Shown here: positions 20,835 to 31,985 of the stretch, piece after piece
Layout of the letters: the number at the start of each line of letters is the position of its first letter
How positions within the stretch are numbered: the first letter of the stretch is position 1
From: Glandiceps talaboti
Taxonomy: Eukaryota; Hemichordata; Enteropneusta; Spengelidae
Direction of reading: 5' to 3'
Length of the DNA stretch: 35,000 nt
Assembly (NCBI RefSeq): GCF_964340395.1
Contig: NC_135559.1
Span: forward strand, 982,501-1,017,500
Translations under genes and position numbers: made by a program
Notes under the pieces: generated by a model
Seen by the model: the letters and a program-made list of their open reading frames with translations, nothing else
Databases searched by the model: none
Told to the model about the DNA's origin: nothing

Positions 20835-23800
20835 CACTATCATCTGAAAGATAGGACTCTTGCTTAACTACCATTAATTTTTAAAGCAAGCTATATTTTG
20901 GAATACATTGTACCATAAAGTAAAGAAATTCAAAGTTCAATTATCTTTCCTTTATAGTTTTTTCTTTGATTTTAAAATGTTGGTCTATTGTTTATTAAGA
21001 TTGATAAATTCACATTGTTAAGAATATCGATAAAGATTTTTTCCTTTTTTTCAGATTGAAACGATGCTGAACCATCGTCACCACATTTCTTTTAATCAAG
21101 TAAATGAAAGCCTTACTCAGGCTTTACGATGGATTGTATATCAGACATTAGGACAGCTCTGTTTGAATTGATCATGTGATAGCATAAAACTATCGACGTG
21201 TCGATATCTCCTTAGTAACGGATACCCTACTCCTCCAACTGTGTCACTAATGCATATCTCACGGATTAAATGCTACAACATCTATTAAAGTAGTGTGTAG
21301 AATAAATGTGATCAACTAGTCTGATAGATTTCGCACGATTTCCAAACACCCACAACGAATGAGTTAGATTTTCATTGTTTGGATCTCACGGACGTGGCGT
21401 GTGAAATGACATCAAGTTTTCCCACAAGCCAGTCTTATATTGGATGCAACACCCGAAATAGAATCACAATCAACTTCATATACATCATCAGTCTGCAATA
21501 CAACACATTTTTGTGTATTCTGTTTGAAGTGTTAACACAAGTCAGTATTAATAACATTTATGCCCAGGGGTCCACACCCCATGGTTAGACTCACACAATA
21601 AATAAAACACGTTTTGTGTTTTCTAAATAGTTCCAGGCGTCAGTTTCATATTTATCTACACTTAAGGCTTACAAAACTGAAGTACTATCACTAGTTAAAA
21701 CTCAAGGTGTTCGTTCAGTCTTTATTTAATCATAAAGGCAATAGCCACATGAAGCCGATAGCCACACACTCGGGATAAGATAATAAAAGAAATGTCGTGA
21801 AGACATCTTGGCACGTTCACATACATTATTCTGTTTGATCCAGTGTTGTTTTAAATCTCATGGAAACTTTTATTAAAATATTTTCAATCTGTCATCATTT
21901 TATGTACTGTGTTGTTCGAATTATGATTGTTTAAATAATATTATGTATATACTATGAACACTAGTCTTGTTTTAAGTTTTCCTCTATTATACATCCTTCA
22001 TTTGTATATAACCTATCACAACTTGTAAGCCTTGCAAAAATCGACCAAGGTGTGAAACAAAACAGACTGGTTTCAAGGTAAACAAAATTTATATTGAATA
22101 AATCTTCAAGGACATCATTTTATAAAGTGTATATTTCATTAGGTAACAATTATTAGATATTATCTTACAAAGTCTTGAAGGCACAAATGAACTATAACAA
22201 TCTATAACAATCATATACTGCAACACGTGAATCAATGGAATATTGCTGTGAACTAATAGCATACAACCTGAGAAGTTAGTACGTAGCTTGAGAAATTGCA
22301 ATAAAATTACCCATTATTGAATAATAAATAACAAATTGCAAATGTTGAATATGAAAAAACACCAACATTTATCTACATAATAAATGATATAATTACAATG
22401 CTTTAGGGGTTAAAATAACGAATGCCCTGTGTCTTCACGGAATTATTTTAATGACATGCAATGTGGTTTAACTACCAAAATGTGATACGAAATGAATTGT
22501 TGGGTACACAATTTATCTCCTATCTGAACACATTCATGACAATTATTGGATATGAAAATATACATTCAAAGAAGTCAGAGTTCTTTAAACTTAGTTGTTA
22601 TCATAGTGACAAATAATGATAAGAGTATACATAGTGTTTGGTATCCTAAACATGTCAGATGGTTGAAAATACATCACGCAGAACAAAGTTAAACAATTTA
22701 TACACAAGTTCTCTTTCTCCACGTTTGATTGAGATACAGACAAGTTTCGAACAAATCACTTGTCCTTCTTCAGTGTCTAACTAGATCTGGCAGAATGATC
22801 CAAATTGACTGGAGGTGTTGAGTAACCGGAGGTATGACAAGGTTAGCTTCAATATATGCAAAAGTTACACAATATTTGAAAACTTAAAATGTGTTTTGAT
22901 CACAGCAATGGAATACAATAGCTTTTAACACTTATTTTCAATCAGTTAATTCATAATATGGTAAAGGGATATAGATTTAACCTTTGACCTACGAATAGGG
23001 AGATTCTTTAATTCACATGAGATAGTCTTTAGGACTAGACATGGTCTTGTGTACTTATCTCGGAATTTCGATGAAACAAAATATATCTCTAACACGACAT
23101 ATCTCCACACGTTCTTGCGTTTGAGTATATATTGGCAGGGGAAAAGACAGCGTTTGACCTATATTCTATTCTAAAGAAGGCATTCTTGGACTTTATTTTT
23201 GATCTTACAATTGTTTTCATAAGGCCAAAATAAATTGTTTCTGGTTAGCGCTCGCATCACTTAAATACCTCCGCGTCGATCTTTTTTTTTCGTATCTGTC
23301 CAGCTCATAAAGTCTACAGATCCGGAGGAACATAAAAACAACCTCCCTATATTAACTGCTGCTTTAGTGAAGACAACTGCAGTCTGAGAGTTAATTGTGA
23401 TCAGGCAAATTACATTTGCCCCACATACACACTTGCTATAAAGTACTAAATAAAAAGAACAGTAACTGCCATAAGTAGTACATTGAGTGACAAGTTTGTT
23501 GAGAATTAAAACATAATCGCATCGTCGCACCACTTTAGACAAATTGTCCTGACCAGAAATAATTCTTTTTTGGCCTAAAGTGCTCATTACTAAATCATTT
23601 CATATTTGAAATTATGTGCATAGTGTTTAGGGCAAGATATATGACATTTTAGAAAGCACTTCAAGCTTGACCTTCAGGTCTTGTATTCACGCTCATAGTA
23701 TTCCCACAGAAGCAAATGATTCGCTCAAGTGGTGATAGTTTAAATCAACAATATGCTCTTTAGCGTCAAATGAAACAAATCCCCGAAGAATTCTACGATC

Positions 23801-24784
23801 TAATGAAGTATAAATCCTTGTAAGATAGCATATTATCTTACAAACCAATGAAATGTTCCAAAGTAATAAAACAAGATGTCCTTGTTCGGAATGGTTCAAG
23901 AAAAGGCAATCGAATCTTCAAGACGATGCAAAAACCATCTGAGCAAGATAAATGGCGGTGATCAAAGCATATTCCAACTGCGTTACTTAATTAATGTAGA
24001 CACAGGCAGTCAGTGAGTCGGAACACATAGCACTATTGTCTGTACACTGTGTGACCTATACTCCTTGAACACAAAACCAAATACCGACAAGACAATACTT
24101 TTATCAAATCATAATATTCGGCACTGCAGTCATATCGTTGTGTGCTGTCATTTACAATATATGAATGGTAGACTACATTTCCCAACTGACACAGGTGGCA
24201 CATGGCAAGCTGTGTTATATGCTTTATGAAATATGGCATAGCAAGCAATATATAACTTTAGTGTGGTTATCACTGATGAAAAATCTTGTTTGCTAAACAT
24301 ATTGGAAGTAATGGGACTGATTGCTGAACAGCTGGTATCTCAAACTCGATGCGTTACAGATTACAAAGGAGAAAGATAATGTAATTATATCCGTTTTGAT
24401 ATTACCATACTTGCACGTACACATCACTCTGTCAACGTTGACAATTTTTCCATGTTCTGAAAATTGATATTGAATCAGTGTTCAGTTTACGCTAAATGGA
24501 TGTCTGATATGCATGATAAATGATTTAATAAACCATTGCATACATCTATACTTACTACACCTGGGACAAATTTCCCTGTGAATCAAAGTTCTTCAATTTT
24601 CTCCAAACTATGATAGCTTGTTTCTGTTCCTTTTGAAATAAATAAGAACTTAGGGAGTTCATTATCTTGCTTTCAAGGAAATTATCAACCTTTTATTTGC
24701 CCATACAGTTAAAGTATTCGCCAGTCTTATTAGATTTCAAATTGCTAAAAAGGCTGGAATAACCGTACAAGTTTTGTAAATAGT
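20832..24784. other. 4 kb AT-rich DNA, no supported gene
   Basis: Several ORFs of 67-108 codons occur (21379-21588, 22089-22301, 23261-23587, 23693-23899, 24033-24248) with no recognised motif. A hammerhead-like or Penelope-like signature lies at 22725-22790. Confidence 0.4.
22725..22790 (-). other. decayed hammerhead-like motif (Penelope-like element signature)
   Basis: On the - strand: CTGAAGA, one extra A, then GGACAA-GTGAT-TTGTTC (a 6-bp hairpin allowing one G-U), then GAAAC and TTGTCTG. CTGANGA tolerates change at the fifth base, so the core is plausible, but the extra A before stem II and the absence of a clear stem III and cleavage triplet argue against activity. Sequences of this CTGAAGAAGGAC...TTCGAAAC pattern are common around Penelope-like insertions in invertebrates. 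Confidence 0.35.
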
Positions 24785-24785
24785 G

Positions 24786-24830
<45 letters not shown>
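24785..24830. repeat. (TG)n microsatellite followed by C11
   Basis: About 23 TG units. A C11 run follows at 24853-24863. Confidence 0.97.
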
Positions 24831-24833
<3 letters not shown>

Positions 24834-24965
24834 TTTAAACTAAAAATAACAGCCCCCCCCCCCATCGATTGCCCTGGCCTTTGGTGACAACATTATTTTT
24901 GGTGTCTAGTGAAGCGACTGTTCAAATGTATTTTTGGTAAAAAATGTGACTATTGGTCAAAAAAC

Positions 24966-25142
24966 TTAAAATTCCAAAACTACTTTGCAGATTGACATTA
25001 GGTGGGAGCGTTCTTAGGGATGGGTAGATCAAACATTGTTCATGACATGATGATTCTAACCGTGATATGCAAATTAGGTCGAGAATGGTTCTTTTTTTTC
25101 TTTTTTTTAAGTTCTTTAATTCCAAAACTACTGAGCAGAATG
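24966..25142. repeat. 148-bp-spaced direct repeat
   Basis: ATTCCAAAACTACT at 24971-24984 recurs exactly at 25119-25132, with similarity extending into GCAGATTGA versus GCAGAATGA. The first copy continues with AGGTGGGAGCGTTCTTAGGG. The block may be a fragment of a dispersed repeat family. Confidence 0.55.
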
Positions 25143-27170
25143 AAGCGTTTGTGAAGTGAAGTTAACATTTTATTTTTTGTGCATACTAATGGGTTGGCGT
25201 TTTGTTAGCATATTATCTAACCCTTGCAGTCTTTAGGTTGCACAGCATTTCATTATATGTATGCAATGTTTCTTGCGTTTTAATGACAAAGACTAATCCA
25301 TGTTATAGAGTGGCACATAACGATGTTTCAGATGGCATAGGGTATTAAACATTACACAGCTCACAGTTGCTTATATTCCAATTACCCGAATCGTTGTGAA
25401 AGCTTTATGTAAAGATTTTCATATTCGTAAAATAGTCTTCACTTGAAAAGTCGACGATAGTACTGTATTGTCAATAACCTTTTAGACCCCAATAACTTAT
25501 GTAGGTTTAACCAACTTAAGGTCAAAATGTGGCATGTTTATGGCGTAGTACAGTGACAGTAATGACTATATAGTATAATTATTTGAAAAGGCTTAATATG
25601 CATCCAGGTACGTAGATAAGCATGTTGTCCTCCTTATAGGTTCGATAGGGTCTCAAGTTGGGTACTACTGCTTGATTGCGATGTTAGTGAAAGTTCATTG
25701 CAAGCAATTTACCTCTTTTGATTGACTCCATTATATCGTAATCTGTGGCTCTATTCCTTATCTTGCACAGAATGATGTGATTTTCTTCCTGCCTGTTATT
25801 TTCACAACAAACGTTCTGGCCTTTAATATTTAATGGTGGAAACAGTACTAAAAGTCTGTGTAATTTTTACACCAACCCATATACACAACAGTGGAAATGA
25901 ATCGAATATTCTTTACCTAATTCATAACAAGATTTGGTTAACAATGGGATTGAGAGACGTTGGTTTTATAATCACCATTTTGATATAATTTCGCTTTCAA
26001 TTCAACAAACTATAGCCCTACTTTAGTATATTACTATCTCATTCTATCACGTGACGGTATCTTGGAAGGCGCTATAATATTGCCATAAAACGGACGATCT
26101 GTAATAGCTAACACTAAAATACGTTTCTTAATACCCTTCCTATTTTACCGGATCATTTGCCGATAATTGCCGAGAGCTATTTGATAGCCGGAAAATACAT
26201 TTAGCGGCACCTTGGACACATATACTTTTAAAAAGAAGAGGTCGGGTGAGGGTCACATGAAAAGCAGAACGAAAATGTTTTTTTTTTATCAGTTCCATCT
26301 CGCAATTATGTACAAGTTCATCGTTTAGTCACGTTACAATCCTACGGCCATCACGTCTTGTCTAGAACTAACAGTGTTTAAGTAAAGTTTGGACCCCATG
26401 TGACTGTTTCTCCTTAGCCTGTAGATTTCTTTGAATTTACTGTATATATATTTACATATAAGTGTAGAAAAACACGAGTTAAAATGTAGGTTACTATTAT
26501 AAACGGAAATCTGCTGACTCTTTCATATCCTATGTCACGTCTCAGTATAAAATCTCCATCTCCTATGCAAACAACTGTTATGAGAGTAAATACCATGAAC
26601 ATAGGAAAGCATTAAAAACTTTCCACCTGACAAGCGACTTTTAATATAACAATTTATAGCATAAGGTCTAGATATGTATAATTTTTACTTCGTGACTCTC
26701 CATATGTCTTCAGTTGGCTTTCTGATCCCCTAGGTATGTTAAATTTCTAAAAGACTTCCTAGCTGTGTATCCAGTTGACCCCCCCCCCCCAGCTATGTAT
26801 TAAATTGGTTCAATGACCAGCCTCGCACCAGATGTTCTAAAATATCCACTAGTTGTGTATCCAATTGCCCTCATGGCTCCCTAGCCTGTAAATTGGTTCA
26901 ACGGCTTGCCATAAGTATCCATATTCGTGTACACGATCAAATTCTTGACTACCTTGCTACAAAAACTCCCTAGCCAATTATCAGTTGATACCTTTATGTA
27001 TCAAATATTCATGCAAATTAATACTGTTGTGATGTTGTTAATCCTCTATTAAAGCTAATCTGCGGAAATTACGTTGATTTTAGATGATGGCATTGATTTG
27101 ATATTTCTACCAAAGCTGTGTCATCTATTATATACGACCTATTGTCGTAAAGAAAGAACCAACCTGACCT
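25143..27170. other. 2 kb AT-rich DNA, no supported gene
   Basis: Includes a C12 run at 26779-26790. A 62-codon ORF at 26414-26602 on the - strand has no recognised motif. Confidence 0.4.
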
Positions 27171-27300
27171 ACATACATACATACATACATACATACATAC
27201 ATACATACATACATACATACATGCATGCATACATACATACATACATACATACATACATACATACATACATACATACATACATACATACATACATACATAC
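27171..27300. repeat. (ACAT)n microsatellite
   Basis: About 32 ACAT units with one ATGCATGCAT interruption near 27220-27230. ORFs over it on both strands are artefacts of the repeat. Confidence 0.98.
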
Positions 27301-27318
27301 AGTTACGTATACGTAACT
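27301..27318. other. perfect 18-bp palindrome abutting the ACAT array
   Basis: AGTTACGTATACGTAACT equals its own reverse complement and directly follows the last ACAT unit. Confidence 0.9.
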
Positions 27319-28955
27319 ATATTATGATGTTCCGTTGTTGTCAAACATCTACCAGACCAGTAATTTACCAATACAATGAAACAATTATCATGAGAATCAG
27401 GATTTCAAGATTATAATCGACCCAGCAGAAGCAGAAGCATGAATGTTATTATCAAAGTTATCGCTCAACATCTAGTTTCTGTATGTCACATAAACTGTAC
27501 ACACACACTACTCATTGGGAATTATTTCAACCTCAGAGTCGCAAGCTAATCCAAAATGAATTGAATATTTCCAAATGTCGTTCATCATAAATACTGGATT
27601 CATGTTGGATTTCTGCCTAATAAACCCTCCTTACAGTTTAAGGATATTGAATGGCTATTAATCTCAGACTGATGGTAATGCTTTCAGACTCAGAGTGTTC
27701 GTGATATTCATCATTGTGAATCGACATTAATAGTTGCATTCTCCCACCTGTGTCCTTCCTCTAATCCGATCATAAATACGACTTAGGACGTGATAAAGGA
27801 AATGTTTAATGATCATTCGAGTCCTCTTCTCACTGTAATCGTTTGTAAATACCTACTTTTCAACTGTACCTTACGTTGGTCGTGAGTTCTATGTCACTGT
27901 TATATTATAACACACAGTTATTATGTTAGCTTTACAGAGGTGGGTCATCATTACCACACCAACATACAACTAATAAAACTCATCACCTAGAGATGAAAGG
28001 GGTATTAAAATACTTGATATGTCTATCCATAAGGTTTCTTTGTCCTCGTTAAGTCAGGACGACATTTTACTTGACCAGATTTGCTCTCGTATGATAGAGT
28101 TTGTAAAGGTAGTCAGTGAGTAACAAGATCAGAAAACTATATACAACAATCACCTTAGATTAGAAAACTATATACAACAATCACCTTAGATTAGGATTAG
28201 TAAAGATTACTTTTATAACAGTTCAGTCTTTGTCATTCACGACTGATAATGAATGTTCCTCTAATAAAACTACTTTTCATGGAGTTTAAAATCTAAAAAT
28301 GATTTGGAGAGGTAGAAGTTCTCGTTTTTAAAGTTCAAACATTGGGTGTGTGATGACATGATGAATAGCTACTCAACCCTTAATATATTCTGAAACACAA
28401 ATGTTAAATTAATTTCGATGAGTGATATACTACAGATAGTTCAAACAATTTTGCAATTCCTTTTGCCTAAAAAAAATTATTTCTAAGTTTTTAACGTCAT
28501 GTATTTAATATTCATTTGCAACAATGTTTCTCTAGTTTTTGTCAATTTCATATAACATTTAGTAATATTTCATTTTGTCACCAAGTGCAAGTAACGAAAT
28601 CGTTGGTATATATGGTTTCATTTCAGAAGTGTGTTTGGGGGGAAATATAGGTTATTAAAATATACATACGTTGAAAGAATTGTTTTTCTGTTCACAAATT
28701 ATAATTTGTACAGAGAGGGATTGGAATTTTATATATTATATCAATGCCTCATATGAATACAAAAATGAATAATTTTATCACGTGTTGCCTGCTTTAAGAC
28801 GACTTTCGGTGATGGCGAGTGTTTTATCATCTTGATAATTGATTAAACACATGTCGATCACCCCCCCCCCTCCCAGCATATGTGTTTGTGTTGTATAGAT
28901 AGATGTATGTTAGAGTTGTGCACACCGCTAGTAATGACTATATATTCGCCTACAG
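27319..28955. other. presumed upstream intron of the receptor gene
   Basis: I could not identify the preceding exon, which should end in phase 1 and encode the middle of the ligand-binding domain. A 31-bp direct duplication (AGAAAACTATATACAACAAT plus 11 more bases) sits at 28131-28192, and a C10 run at 28861-28870. The stretch is otherwise AT-rich with nothing recognised. Confidence 0.4.
28131..28192. repeat. 31-bp tandem duplication
   Basis: Two essentially identical copies of AGAAAACTATATACAACAAT...TTAGAT begin at 28131 and 28162. Confidence 0.95.
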
Positions 28956-29269
28956 GTATCATACTATGTATGTCGTCACGGTCAAGGGGAGGTAGAGACC
29001 AAGAGAATCTGATGATAGCTGCACACGACCTTGGGATGACTAATGGAGGTCACGCATTCTTTGCTATCGATGCCTTATCAACGGTGTGGCTAGACGGAGG
29101 ACAGTGGTTCGATGAATCTGACAACCCTGTAATACTCAGAGAGGCGTACGAGGCTGTCTTTGTGCTGACTGTACAACCGTCGTGGCCTGCCTCCTACAAC
29201 GCTACATTACAACAGTACGCTGATAAAATCAGAAAAAATCCTCTCAAAGAAGTGTTTGAAACATCAAAG
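28956..29269 (+). CDS. receptor guanylate cyclase, ligand-binding (ANF receptor) domain exon
   Basis: An internal exon of 314 bp. The acceptor is TATTCGCCTACAG before 28956 and the donor is CAAAG|GTAAGG after 29269. It enters in phase 1 (the first base of the split Gly or similar codon lies in the previous exon) and leaves in phase 0. Translation begins IILCMSSRSRGG and contains ENLMIAAHDLGMTNGGHAFF. This is the hallmark of the ANF-receptor family, where natriuretic peptide receptors read AHDLGMTNG or AYDLGLTNG followed by a Phe-Phe strand. It continues through REAYEAVFVLTVQP to PLKEVFETSK. In this family the extracellular type I periplasmic-binding fold binds a peptide and controls a cytoplasmic cyclase making cGMP. 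The ATG at 28880 lies in intron sequence and is not the start. Orphan or other ANF-domain receptors (for example clearance-receptor-like) remain possible since the catalytic domain is not in view. Confidence 0.85.
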
Positions 29270-29479
29270 GTAAGGCCAGTCAATAAATGCAATCGATTAT
29301 GACACGTTGAGAGATGAGAACAGTATCTGGAAAGTGACGAGTAAAAAGTAACAGAATAATGAATACTACGAACACAAAAACCGATAGGATTATTTGAACT
29401 TTGAACTATTGTTTTAATGTAGTGGGTCAATAGTGTCTCGATTTACATACTAAAATTGGACTATACCGCGAATCACAAT

Positions 29480-29730
29480 TTAATTGAATTTTGCAGCTGG
29501 CGTAAGGAATGCGTTGATATCAGAAAAATACCAAATTTGAATGATCATCTTCATCACACCCTGCTCTGATGAAGTTTCAGCCCATAACAGATTTAACAAC
29601 ATCTGTTGCTTAGGGAGTCTCACCATACATGGTATATTTACCACGTAAAAATGAAATCCATTGAATGTGCATCTCTTAATATCCTCTTCTAGAGACAGTC
29701 GCAATCTATTCTAGGGCTGTTAAACCAACA
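29480..29730 (-). repeat. dispersed repeat copy A in the intron
   Basis: On the - strand it shares with copy B (30005-30165) the blocks TTGGTTTAACAG, CTAGAATAGATTGCG, ACTGTCTCTAGAAGAG and a following TTAAGAGATGC and TTTGGTATTT. The 74-codon ORF here (starting RLSLEED) is part of the repeat and not a gene. Confidence 0.65.
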
Positions 29731-30004
29731 GGATCTATGCTTTCAGTGTCTGTTATCTTCTGTGTAATACATTACACACTTCAAGTTATTAAACTTCGAT
29801 TGTACACAATATTAAGTCTATAGAAAATGCCTATAAATCATTTTTCTTCGTAATTCAAAATAATTATAGTGTCTATATTCGTAGTATTAATGCTTGTTTA
29901 TAGACACATTACAGCGGATATATATTTGATATTATTTTTTGTAAATATTAGTAGGTAGCCTGCACGTCTCCTGTTTTATTGTCCTTGTTTATATTCTATT
30001 CAAT

Positions 30005-30165
30005 TTTATTCAAACTCCATACCCGGGCCCCGTTTGAGGATTTAAATACCAAACTAATATAAATATGGTAGAAGTAGGCGCATTTCTTAAATAAATGTTC
30101 TCTTCTAGAGACAGTCCGACGTAATCCATTCTACGACTGTTGAACCAGCAGGGGCGTCTTACCTT
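30005..30165 (-). repeat. dispersed repeat copy B in the intron
   Basis: Matches copy A over CTGGTTCAACAG, GTAGAATGGATTACG, ACTGTCTCTAGAAGAG and TTAAGAAATGC, then TTTGGTATTTAAATCC. It lies directly next to the CA/ACAT microsatellite, suggesting that the microsatellite grew from the end of the insertion. Confidence 0.65.
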
Positions 30166-30174
30166 GACATTTAC

Positions 30175-30187
30175 ATGCACACGTACA

Positions 30188-30275
<88 letters not shown>

Positions 30276-30567
30276 TACACACATACATACATACATACAT
30301 ACATACATACATACATACATACATACATACGCACGTACATACACACACACACACACCCACACACATACATACGCACACACACACACATACACACACCCAC
30401 ACATGCATACATACATACATACATACATACATACATACATACATACATACATACATACATACATACATACATACATACATACATACATACATACATACAT
30501 ACACGCACACACACACACACACACGCGCGCGCGCGCACACACACACACACACACACGCACACACATC
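30175..30567. repeat. compound (CA)n / (ACAT)n / (CG)n microsatellite
   Basis: (CA)n covers about 30190-30270, ACAT to about 30330, mixed CA/ACAT to about 30408, and ACAT to about 30500. CA follows with a (CG)6-7 core at about 30523-30536 and CA again to about 30567. All large ORFs over it are artefacts. The alternating purine-pyrimidine tract is a strong candidate for Z-DNA. Confidence 0.98.
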
Positions 30568-30828
30568 TGTACATGTACACTTTCTAGAGTAGAGATTAAC
30601 CTTTTATGTAGACGTGATCAGTCTACCTGGCTGGGGCTATATATCTTTCTGTCTGTCTTTTTGGTCCACTGTGTCGTGCCTATCATATAAATATAACCAA
30701 ACCATTTCAACTCATCAACCACTCCCTTGCCGATTTGAAAAGATATGGAAGAATAAATCATACAGACTAACACGTGAAAGTTTCTGGATAAAAAAGATAT
30801 TAATTACGTGTTCTCTATTTTTTCACAG

Positions 30829-31207
30829 GTTTCTAACCAATTCGTACAAGTGTATGATGCAATTTACGTCTTAGCCTATGCAATTAATAGAACTGTGACC
30901 CATTCCGATCAGTTTACTGGACCCAACATAGCTGCACATTTCAAAAACATGGATTTCGAGGGTCTGTCTGGTAGGGTACAACTTAACAATAACGGTGACA
31001 GAACAATGTGTTATGTCCTCCTTGATTATAACACAAAGGCGGATTCATTTGATGAAGTTCTCAAAGTCAACTTTTCGTCATCATCTGAGAAAGATTATGA
31101 CTTAACGACCGTTGTGGGCGCTGACATTCACTGGCCCAACGACATTATCCTTGTTGCTGATGCCGCATGTCTTTTCGGGGATGAAGAATGCGAAAGCAGT
31201 GGAATAG
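30829..31207 (+). CDS. receptor guanylate cyclase, juxtamembrane part of the ligand-binding domain
   Basis: An internal exon of 379 bp. It enters in phase 0, matching the exon that ends at 29269, and leaves in phase 1 at AATAG|GTAATA. The translation starts VSNQFVQVYDAIYVLAYAIN, the expected (F/V)xxxFYDAVxLYAxAL helix of ANF-receptor domains. FEGLSGRVQLNNNGDR follows, which matches the conserved F-x-G-x-x-G-x-V-x-(I/L)-x-x-x-G-D-R segment, then DIHWPND where relatives have I-x-WPGG. The exon ends with CLFGDEEC, corresponding to the juxtamembrane Cys pair (C-x-F-x-x-x-x-C) that forms a disulphide just outside the membrane. Predicted N-glycosylation sequons include NRT and NFS. The usual PPxxxPxCGFD linker is altered to IILVADAACLFGD. 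Transmembrane, kinase-homology and cyclase exons must lie beyond the window. No stop interrupts the 231 codons of the two exons. Confidence 0.87.
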
Positions 31208-31300
31208 GTAATAATATTATATTTTGTATTTACATTGTAAGTTGTTTGACAGTTAAAAGATACAATGCTTGCCACTTGCGACACTAATATATACTCAGAG

Positions 31301-31585
31301 TTCTATACACTGCGAGACTTACTATACACTGCGAGACTTACTATACACTGCGAGACTACTATACACTGCGAGAGTACTATACACTGCGAGAGTACCATAC
31401 ACTGCGAGAGTACTATACACTACGAGACTACTATACACTGCGAGAGTACTATACACTGCGAGAGTACTATACACTGCGAGACTACTATACACTGCGAGAG
31501 TACTATACACTGCGAGAGTACTATACACTGCGAGAGTACTATACACTGCGAGACTACTATACACTGCGACACTGCTATACTCTGG
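31301..31585. repeat. 18-bp tandem repeat, about 15-16 copies, just inside the downstream intron
   Basis: The unit is TACTATACACTGCGAGAG with variants ending GACT. The first two units are 19 bp, later units 18 bp, so both strands stay open (TIHCES repeats on +, AVYSTL repeats on -). It begins about 95 bp after the splice donor at 31208. A GCGAG/TATACAC composition and the lack of any domain argue for satellite DNA, not protein. Confidence 0.95.
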
Positions 31586-31985
31586 GATCTTTTTCTGATT
31601 TCTGTTTGAACACTGATGTAATTTAACGTTCCTTATAATAAGAAAACTTTCATTAGAACTTTTTACTTTATAAGGAATACAGTGTTATGAACCCAATGCT
31701 CATAAATTGCTTCTCTAAGAAACATTACACTCTTCCACATACCGAACGCTCAGAAACAAAGTTTTAATTAGTTTAAGTTTCCCTAGTTACTGACTACGTT
31801 TTCATAGCGTGGGATCCGGATATCCCGAGGTGCGCGCATATAAAATGATCGCTGTGCCAATTTCATGACTAGTCCATGGGGAGAATGCCTAGTGTCATGA
31901 CATTGCCAATGGTGGTTACAATTTACAATTCTCAATCGGAGCTAGTGTTTATAGTAATCGGATCCTACCGAAGTTAGTGGGCGTA
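31586..31985. other. intronic or intergenic DNA, nothing recognised
   Basis: No exon encoding a transmembrane segment or the kinase homology domain was found here. Confidence 0.4.

Larger units (their letters stand above)
29270..30828 (+). other. intron between the two receptor exons
   Basis: A 1,559-bp phase 0 intron, GTAAGG at the 5' end and TTCTCTATTTTTTCACAG at the 3' end, an excellent polypyrimidine tract. It contains two diverged copies of a dispersed repeat (about 29480-29730 and 30005-30165) and a compound CA/ACAT microsatellite (30175-30567). Confidence 0.85.

Noticed and set aside
23261-23587. 108-codon - strand ORF
   Set aside because: No family motif, no splice or promoter context and ordinary AT-rich composition.
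24270-24300. CTGATGA followed by GCTAAAC as another hammerhead
   Set aside because: No complementary stem II and no GAAA; a chance heptamer match.
28880-28955. ATG at 28880 as start of the receptor protein
   Set aside because: It lies before a clear acceptor (TACAG at 28951-28955) and adds residues unlike the family; the domain starts inside the exon.
29560-29580. CTCTGATGAAGTTTCAG inside the intron repeat as a hammerhead
   Set aside because: GAAAC and stem II are missing on that strand; it is part of the dispersed repeat.
30010-30690. ORFs of 131-184 codons over the CA/ACAT block
   Set aside because: Same reason: microsatellite translation, lying inside a well-defined intron.
31265-31609. 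TIHCES-repeat ORF continuing from the receptor exon
   Set aside because: It lies after a good splice donor, in an 18-bp minisatellite open on both strands; no domain resemblance.
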